Assembly: GCF_900112645.1 (NCBI RefSeq)
Contig: NZ_FOMO01000010.1
Span: 62,001 to 126,000 of the forward strand
Direction of reading: 5' to 3'
From: Phytopseudomonas straminea
Lineage (GTDB): Bacteria; Pseudomonadota; Gammaproteobacteria; Pseudomonadales; Pseudomonadaceae
Length of the DNA: 64,000 bases
Shown here: positions 58,724-64,000 of the stretch, piece by piece
Layout: each line of letters begins with the position of its first letter
Position numbering within the stretch: the first letter of the stretch is position 1
Program-made: the position numbers and the translations under genes
The notes under the pieces: generated by a model
Told to the model about the DNA's origin: nothing
Databases searched by the model: none
The model's input: only the letters and a program-made list of their open reading frames with translations

Positions 58724-60160
58724 ATGTTTGGTTCAAAAGACGACAACAAGACTCCGGCCCCCGAACAGGGCGCCGAGAAAGCCGAGAAGCGTGGCCTGTT
58801 CGGCTGGCTGCGTAAGAAGCCAGCCGAGCCCACTCCCGCCGTTCCGGAGCCCCAGGCCGATGCGCCTGAGGTAGCGGCGCAGAGCCAGCCAGAGCTGTCA
58901 CCACAAGCGCAGCCGGCTGAGACCCCTCAGGTTTTGCAGAGCGCTACCGTCGATGGCGACCCGGTCAGCCGTGACCCGGTCGAGGCGCCTGCGCTCAGCG
59001 AACCGGCCGTCACCGCCGAGCCCGTGGTGGACGACGCCACCCGCCATGGCCCTGAAGCCTTGCCTGAGCCGGTTGCCGAACAGCCGGCGGCGCAGCCTGA
59101 GCATTCGCCTGAGCTGGCCTCCGGCAGCGACGTGCAGCATGCCGTGCCTGCCACGCCAGCCGCGGTGCTGACCGCCCCGGCCGAAGTGGTCGCCGAGCCA
59201 GTGGTCGAGCAGAACAAACCGTCTGACAACAAGGGTGGCTGGTTCGCCCGCCTACGCCAGGGCCTGTCCAAGACCAGCGCCAGTATCGGCGAAGGCATGG
59301 CCAGCCTGTTCCTTGGCAAGAAGACCATCGACGACGACCTGCTCGACGAGATCGAGACCCGTCTGCTCACTGCCGACGTGGGCGTTGAAGCCACCACGGT
59401 GATCATCGGCAGCCTGACCCAGAAGGTCGCGCGCAAGCAGCTGACCGACAGCGACGCGCTGTTCAAGGCGCTGCAGGAAGAGCTGGCCGCCATGCTGCGC
59501 CCGGTCGAGCAGCCGCTGAAGATCGACAGCGCCAAGCGCCCCTACGTGATTCTGGTGGTCGGCGTGAATGGTGCCGGCAAGACCACCACCATCGGCAAGC
59601 TGGCCAAGAAGCTGCAGGGCGAGGGCAAGAAGGTCATGCTCGCCGCTGGCGACACCTTCCGCGCCGCCGCCGTTGAACAGCTGCAGGTGTGGGGTGAGCG
59701 CAACAAGATCCCGGTGATCGCCCAGCACACCGGCGCCGATTCGGCCTCGGTGATCTTTGATGCCGTGCAGGCCGCCAAGGCCCGTGGCATGGACGTACTG
59801 ATCGCCGATACCGCCGGCCGCCTGCACACCAAGGACAACCTGATGGAGGAGCTCAAGAAGGTTCGCCGGGTGATCGGCAAGCTCGACGACAGCGCGCCTC
59901 ACGAAGTGCTGCTGGTGCTGGATGCCGGCACCGGCCAGAACGCCATCAACCAGGCCAAACAATTCAACCAGACGGTGAACTTGACCGGCCTGGCCCTGAC
60001 CAAGCTGGATGGTACGGCCAAGGGCGGCGTGATCTTCGCCCTGGCCAAGCAGTTCGGCCTGCCGATTCGCTATATCGGCGTGGGTGAGGGGATCGATGAT
60101 TTGCGCACCTTCGAGGCCGAACCCTTCGTTCAGGCGCTTTTCCAGCAGCGGGAGCAGTGA
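58724..60160 (+). CDS. ftsY: Signal recognition particle receptor
   Basis: 478 aa GTPase docking ribosome-SRP complexes at the membrane. Residues 1 to about 160 are the acidic, Pro/Ala/Glu-rich A domain, then the NG domain. G motifs: GVNGAGKTTTIGKLAKKL, DTFRAAAVEQL, DTAGRLHTKDNLMEEL, TKLDGTAKGG and GVGEGIDDL. First gene of ftsYEX. Confidence 0.98.
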   Translation: MFGSKDDNKTPAPEQGAEKAEKRGLFGWLRKKPAEPTPAVPEPQADAPEVAAQSQPELSPQAQPAETPQVLQSATVDGDPVSRDPVEAPALSEPAVTAEPVVDDATRHGPEALPEPVAEQPAAQPEHSPELASGSDVQHAVPATPAAVLTAPAEVVAEPVVEQNKPSDNKGGWFARLRQGLSKTSASIGEGMASLFLGKKTIDDDLLDEIETRLLTADVGVEATTVIIGSLTQKVARKQLTDSDALFKALQEELAAMLRPVEQPLKIDSAKRPYVILVVGVNGAGKTTTIGKLAKKLQGEGKKVMLAAGDTFRAAAVEQLQVWGERNKIPVIAQHTGADSASVIFDAVQAAKARGMDVLIADTAGRLHTKDNLMEELKKVRRVIGKLDDSAPHEVLLVLDAGTGQNAINQAKQFNQTVNLTGLALTKLDGTAKGGVIFALAKQFGLPIRYIGVGEGIDDLRTFEAEPFVQALFQQREQ

Positions 60161-60831
60161 TGATCCGATTCGAGCAGGTCGGCAAGCGTTACCCCAACGG
60201 TCATGTCGGGTTGCATGAGTTGAGTTTCCGCGTGCGGCGCGGCGAGTTCCTGTTCGTCACCGGCCACTCCGGCGCCGGCAAGAGCACCCTGCTGCGCCTG
60301 CTACTGGCCATGGAGCGCCCGACCTCGGGCAAGCTGCTGCTGGCCGGGCAGGACCTGGGGCAGATCAGCAACGCGCAGATTCCCTTCCTGCGCCGGCAGA
60401 TCGGCGTGGTGTTCCAGAACCACCAACTGCTGTTCGACCGTAGCGTGTATGACAACGTGGCCCTGCCGCTGCAGATCCTCGGTCTGTCCAAGAGCGATAT
60501 CGGCCGCCGCGTCGGTTCGGCGCTGGAACGGGTTTCCCTGAGCGACAAGGCCGAGCTGTACCCCGGGGACCTGTCCACCGGCCAGCAACAGCGCGTCGGC
60601 ATCGCCCGCGCCATCGTCCATCGTCCGGCCCTGCTGCTGGCCGATGAACCCACCGGTAACCTCGACCCGCGTCTGGCGGCGGAAATCATGGGCGTATTCG
60701 AAGACATCAACCGCCTCGGCACTAGCGTGCTGATCGCCAGTCACGACCTGGCGTTGATCGCGCGCATGCGCCACCGCATGCTCACCCTGCAACGTGGCCG
60801 CCTGATCGGCGACGGGGAGGCGGGCGAATGA
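60160..60831 (+). CDS. ftsE: Cell division ABC transporter ATPase
   Basis: 223 aa. Walker A GHSGAGKST, Q-loop FQNHQLL, signature LSTGQQQRVGIARA, Walker B LLLADEPTGNLD and switch His in ASHDLAL. With FtsX it controls septal peptidoglycan hydrolases. The ATG shares its A with the ftsY stop codon. Confidence 0.98.
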   Translation: MIRFEQVGKRYPNGHVGLHELSFRVRRGEFLFVTGHSGAGKSTLLRLLLAMERPTSGKLLLAGQDLGQISNAQIPFLRRQIGVVFQNHQLLFDRSVYDNVALPLQILGLSKSDIGRRVGSALERVSLSDKAELYPGDLSTGQQQRVGIARAIVHRPALLLADEPTGNLDPRLAAEIMGVFEDINRLGTSVLIASHDLALIARMRHRMLTLQRGRLIGDGEAGE

Positions 60832-61844
60832 GCGCTTCCCGCATCCCGCCACCGCAGCCGTCCCAACGCGTCGGCGCAGCACCCAAAAACGCCGAGCCTC
60901 AGGGCCCGGACAACGAACCGGATTTTCGCACCCTGACCCGCGCCTGGCTGGAAAGCCACCGCGCCAGTCTGGTCGATAGCCTGCGTCGTCTCGGCAAGCA
61001 GCCGATCGGCAGCTTCTTCACCTGCCTGGTGATGGCCGTGGCCCTGAGCCTGCCCATGGGCCTTTCGCTGCTGCTCAACAACGTCGAGCGTCTTGGCGGT
61101 ACCTGGGAGCGTGCTGCGCAGATCTCGGTGTTCCTCAAGATCGATACCAGCGATAGCCAGGGCCAGGCCCTGCGCGAAGAAATTGCGGGCATGGACGACG
61201 TCGCCGAGGCCGAATGGGTCAGTCGTGAACAGGCGCTGGAGGAATTCCAGCAGCAATCCGGCCTCGGTCAGGCGCTCAAGGAGCTGCCGGACAACCCGTT
61301 GCCGGGCGCGGTGCTGGTGACACCGAAGGAAGTCGACAAGGCTACGCTGGAGGCACTGCGTCAGCGCCTGGCCGAGTTGCCCCACGTGCAGCAGGCGCAG
61401 CTCGATCTGTTATGGGTCGAGCGCCTGAGTGCCATCCTGTCTCTGGGCGACCGATTCGTATTCGGCTTGACCGTGCTGCTGGTCATGGCGCTGCTGCTGG
61501 TGATCGGTAACACCATTCGCCTGCATATCGAGAATCGCCGCACCGAGATCGAGGTGATCAAGCTGGTCGGTGGCACCGATAGCTACGTGCGCCGTCCGTT
61601 CCTTTATATGGGCGCGCTCTATGGGCTGGGCGCAGGTGTGCTGTCCTGGCTGGTGCTGGCCTTTGGGCTGAACTGGTTGAACGATGCCGTGGTGCGCCTG
61701 TCGGGATTGTATGGCAGTGATTTCGCCCTGGCCGGCGTGCCCGCTGGCGACGGCTTCTCCCTATTGCTGGGAGCGGTGCTGTTGGGGTATATCGGTGCGT
61801 GGCTGGCGGTGGCGCGACATCTCCGTGAATTGGCGCCCCGCTGA
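60828..61844 (+). CDS. ftsX: Cell division protein FtsX
   Basis: 338 aa, four membrane segments (near 60-82, 205-228, 256-280 and 307-330) with a periplasmic loop between the first two that engages the hydrolase activator. The N-terminal cytoplasmic part is Pro-rich and unusually long, about 55 residues. It overlaps ftsE by four bases. Confidence 0.97.
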   Translation: MSASRIPPPQPSQRVGAAPKNAEPQGPDNEPDFRTLTRAWLESHRASLVDSLRRLGKQPIGSFFTCLVMAVALSLPMGLSLLLNNVERLGGTWERAAQISVFLKIDTSDSQGQALREEIAGMDDVAEAEWVSREQALEEFQQQSGLGQALKELPDNPLPGAVLVTPKEVDKATLEALRQRLAELPHVQQAQLDLLWVERLSAILSLGDRFVFGLTVLLVMALLLVIGNTIRLHIENRRTEIEVIKLVGGTDSYVRRPFLYMGALYGLGAGVLSWLVLAFGLNWLNDAVVRLSGLYGSDFALAGVPAGDGFSLLLGAVLLGYIGAWLAVARHLRELAPR

Positions 61845-61976
61845 GGCGCTAGTTTGACGCTTCGCTAACACATTGATTTGGTTGATATTGACTATTGACC
61901 GGGGAACCAGGATGGTGGCTTCCGGTCATATTGCGCAGTGCTACACTGCGTACGTTTCGTGAATCGGAGGATTCAA

Positions 61977-62831
61977 ATGTCCACTTCTTTGCAACCTGTT
62001 CATGCTCTGGTTCCAGGCGCCAACCTGGAAGCTTACGTGCATGCCGTCAACAGCATCCCGCTGCTGACGCCCGAGCAGGAGCGTGAACTGGCCGGTAATC
62101 TCTTCTACAAGCAAGACCTCGAAGCGGCCCGCCAGATGGTTCTTGCCCACCTGCGTTTCGTCGTGCACATCGCGCGCAGTTATTCCGGCTACGGTCTGGC
62201 TCAGGCCGATCTGATCCAGGAAGGCAACGTTGGCCTGATGAAGGCGGTCAAGCGTTTCAACCCGGAAATGGGTGTGCGCCTGGTGTCCTTCGCCGTGCAC
62301 TGGATCCGTGCCGAAATCCACGAGTTCATTCTCAAGAACTGGCGCATCGTCAAGGTCGCGACCACCAAGGCCCAGCGCAAGCTTTTCTTCAACCTGCGCA
62401 GCCAGAAGAAGCGTCTGGCCTGGTTGAGCAACGATGAAGTCAACGCCGTGGCCGAAAGCCTGGGTGTCGAAGCCCGCGAAGTGCGCGAGATGGAAAGCCG
62501 TCTGACCGGTCAGGACATGGCCTTCGACCCGGCCGCCGATGCTGATGACGACAGCGCGTTCCAGTCGCCCGCTCAGTACCTGGAAGATCATCGCTACGAT
62601 CCGGCCCGGCAGATGGAAGACGAGGACTGGAGCGATACCTCCAGCGCCAACCTGCACGAAGCCCTCGAGGCGCTCGACGAGCGTAGCCGCGATATTCTGC
62701 AGCAGCGCTGGTTGGCCGAAGAGAAGGCCACGCTGCATGAGCTGGCAGCCAAGTACAACGTCTCCGCGGAGCGTATCCGTCAGCTGGAGAAGAATGCGAT
62801 GAACAAGCTCAAGGGCTCCATCGCCGCCTGA
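61977..62831 (+). CDS. rpoH: RNA polymerase sigma factor, heat shock (sigma-32)
   Basis: 284 aa. Region 2 contains AHLRFVVHIARSYSGYGL and QADLIQEGNVGLMKAV; the RpoH-specific box QRKLFFNLR is at 133-141. Region 4 has TLHELAAKYNVSAERIRQLE. The start at 61977 follows GGAGG. It is separated from ftsX by 132 bases that must hold its promoter; I could not identify a clean -35/-10 pair. Confidence 0.98.
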   Translation: MSTSLQPVHALVPGANLEAYVHAVNSIPLLTPEQERELAGNLFYKQDLEAARQMVLAHLRFVVHIARSYSGYGLAQADLIQEGNVGLMKAVKRFNPEMGVRLVSFAVHWIRAEIHEFILKNWRIVKVATTKAQRKLFFNLRSQKKRLAWLSNDEVNAVAESLGVEAREVREMESRLTGQDMAFDPAADADDDSAFQSPAQYLEDHRYDPARQMEDEDWSDTSSANLHEALEALDERSRDILQQRWLAEEKATLHELAAKYNVSAERIRQLEKNAMNKLKGSIAA

Positions 62832-62848
62832 TCCGGTCAGCAATACCC

Positions 62849-62879
62849 AAAACGCCCCGACTTGTTCGGGGCGTTTTTG
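62849..62879 (+). terminator. Rho-independent terminator of rpoH
   Basis: AAAACGCCCCGA/TCGGGGCGTTTT stem, five-base loop, then further T residues, 18 bases after the stop codon. Confidence 0.9.
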
Positions 62880-62921
62880 TTTGGGCGATTCAGATCTACT
62901 GCGGACTTTAACTATTGTGAG

Positions 62922-63012
62922 GATTGTGGGAGTGGGCGGGGGGCGCCTAGTTCATGCCCGCGAAAAGGGTTTGCCAGCAGGTGAAGTTCGCGGGCATGTT
63001 CCGCACCCACAG
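62922..63012. repeat. Degenerate REP palindrome
   Basis: Inner arms CATGCCCGCGAA (62953-62964) and TTCGCGGGCATG (62987-62998) are exact; outer TGTGGG and CCCACA remnants flank them. It is related to the perfect REP at 29453-29506 but partly decayed. Confidence 0.6.
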
Positions 63013-63049
63013 ACGGCAGAGCGCTGGCTTCTTTAGCTTTTCAAGCTGC

Positions 63050-63772
63050 CTACTTCGCCCACCAAGCTGGCCGAGGCGCCTGCAGCTGGTCGAGGTAATG
63101 GCTACCGCCCAGCTGACGCATCTGGCGACGAATCCAGTTGGCGCGCTGGTTGACGTAGCCGCTCGGGCGGCCGGCATCGAATTGTCGCGGATTGGGCAGC
63201 ACTGCGGCGAGCAGACTCGCCTGGCGGGCCGACAGGTAGGACGCACCGATATTGAAGTGGTGCCGGGCGGCGGCTTCCGCGCCGAACACGCCGTCTGCCC
63301 ATTCCGCGCTGTTGAGGTAAACCTCAAGGATGCGCTCCTTGGGCCACAGCAGTTCGATCAGTCCGGTAAACCACACTTCGATGCCCTTGCGCAGCCAGCT
63401 GCGGCCGGACCACAGGAACAGGTTCTTGGCTACCTGCTGGCTCAACGTGCTGGCGCCGCGCACCGAGCCGCCCTGTTGGTTGTGCGACAGCGCCGCCTTG
63501 ATCGCCTCCACATCGAAGCCCCAGTGATAGGCGAACTTCTGGTCTTCGCTGGCGATGACCGCGATCTTCAGGTCATCCGGCAACTGGTCCCAAGAGCGCC
63601 AGGTGCGCTGCAGGTCGATAGGCTTGCCGTCGACCCAGGACTCGATCTTGCGCTCGACCATCAGCGCCGTGCCCGGTGGTGGCACCCAGCGCAGGGCGAG
63701 CACCAGCAGGAAGGAGCCGGCGATAAACCAGAGCAGCGACTTCAGCAGGAGGCGGCGAAGGGATCGGAGCAT
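63050..63772 (-). CDS. mtgA: Monofunctional biosynthetic peptidoglycan transglycosylase
   Basis: 240 aa. A single N-terminal membrane anchor (LLLKSLLWFIAGSFLLVLAL), then a GT51 domain. The catalytic Glu is in AVIASEDQKFAYHWGFD, with RGASTLSQQVAKNLFLW and RKGIEVWFTGLIELLWPKERILE as further motifs (the last read in two parts). Polymerises lipid II into glycan strands without a transpeptidase domain. Confidence 0.96.
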   Translation of the reverse strand: MLRSLRRLLLKSLLWFIAGSFLLVLALRWVPPPGTALMVERKIESWVDGKPIDLQRTWRSWDQLPDDLKIAVIASEDQKFAYHWGFDVEAIKAALSHNQQGGSVRGASTLSQQVAKNLFLWSGRSWLRKGIEVWFTGLIELLWPKERILEVYLNSAEWADGVFGAEAAARHHFNIGASYLSARQASLLAAVLPNPRQFDAGRPSGYVNQRANWIRRQMRQLGGSHYLDQLQAPRPAWWAK

Positions 63773-63923
63773 GGGCAGGGAGCCGGGCTTGATTGGCCGC
63801 TTAGTATAAGGTGCCTGGCGCCGTTGCGGGCAATGCAGCGGCCCGCTGCGGCAATCGGGGAGGCGCGCCGAGGCGTGTGGCGGCGTAAACTGCGTCTTTG
63901 TATTGGTAATCGGTGAGAGCGCT

Positions 63924-64000
63924 ATGGTTCGCTTGTGGTTGTTGCTGTCGGCTTTCGCCGGCTTTTCCGGGGTCGCGTTGGGCGCGTTCGCGGCCCATGG
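63924..64000 (+). CDS. DUF423 (YgdD-like) membrane protein, 5' part only
   Basis: Only the first 25 codons are in the window. They read MVRLWLLLSAFAGFSGVALG and continue AFAAHG, which is the conserved start of the DUF423 family of small four-helix inner-membrane proteins. ATG at 63924 has GAGAG upstream. Runs off the window end. Confidence 0.75.
   Translation, partial: MVRLWLLLSAFAGFSGVALGAFAAH

Noticed and set aside
1..64000. CRISPR arrays, tRNA or rRNA genes, insertion sequences, prophage or integron parts
   Set aside because: No regularly spaced repeats, tRNA-like cloverleaf, transposase, integrase or phage structural gene was seen on either strand. The palindromes found are REP-type elements.

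Overview
The window is GC-rich, densely coding bacterial chromosome, almost certainly from a Pseudomonas. The evidence is the run mtgA/rpoH/ftsX/ftsE/ftsY/two M16 peptidases/rsmD/coaD/ferredoxin/ggt/mutM, the linkage of betC with trpBA/trpI, an OprD-type porin, and many Pseudomonas-style REP palindromes. From memory, betC-trpBA-trpI and ilvD-pfpI-mutM-coaD-ftsYEX-rpoH both follow the P. aeruginosa PAO1 order. Species cannot be fixed from sequence alone. No tRNA, rRNA, CRISPR array, insertion sequence or phage gene was seen.

Layout. (1) 1-9.3 kb, + strand: a catabolic block starting inside an operon whose order (Rieske oxygenase alpha, beta, SDR, PDR-type reductase, flavin reductase) matches iacCDEFG of the indole-3-acetic acid (auxin) degradation cluster; iacA/iacB would lie just upstream. 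It is followed by an OprD-family porin, an MHS-type MFS transporter, a NIPSNAP protein and a phenylacetaldehyde-dehydrogenase-like ALDH, a plausible uptake and peripheral pathway. (2) 9.4-16 kb: periplasmic aldose epimerase, YcxB-like protein, alpha/beta hydrolase, AmpG/FptX-type transporter, SulP-STAS transporter, then a gene-free patch made of REP palindromes. (3) 16-20 kb: choline-O-sulfate utilisation (binding protein, choline sulfatase betC, divergent LysR regulator fused by overlap to a DOPA-dioxygenase-family gene). (4) 20-30 kb: EamA transporter, PBP7, a LysR/NAD(P)-binding divergent pair, GNAT, trpBA with a DUF3592 gene placed between trpB and its regulator trpI, a DUF3060 protein, gloA and a phosphodiesterase. 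(5) 30-34 kb: ilvD and a rhomboid protease fused to a beta-propeller-like domain.

(6) 34-44 kb, - strand: a compact chemosensory operon transcribed in the order sensorless MCP, cheY, STAS protein, cheA, cheW, MCP with 4-helix sensor, cheW, cheR, cheD, cheB. Most genes overlap or nearly touch. A NarL-type response regulator lies upstream, followed by about 730 bases without a convincing gene. No flagellar genes are nearby. The block appears to sit inside otherwise conserved backbone. The sensor MCP ends in GYVRF, which fits the CheR/CheB tethering pentapeptide, and the STAS protein has Cys at the usual phospho-Ser/Thr site.

(7) 45-64 kb: conserved housekeeping genes (rlmI-like, pfpI, HDOD protein, mutM, ggt, ferredoxin, coaD, coniferyl-aldehyde-type ALDH, yheT-like hydrolase, rsmD, M16 pair, ftsYEX, rpoH, mtgA) and the start of a DUF423 gene cut by the window end.
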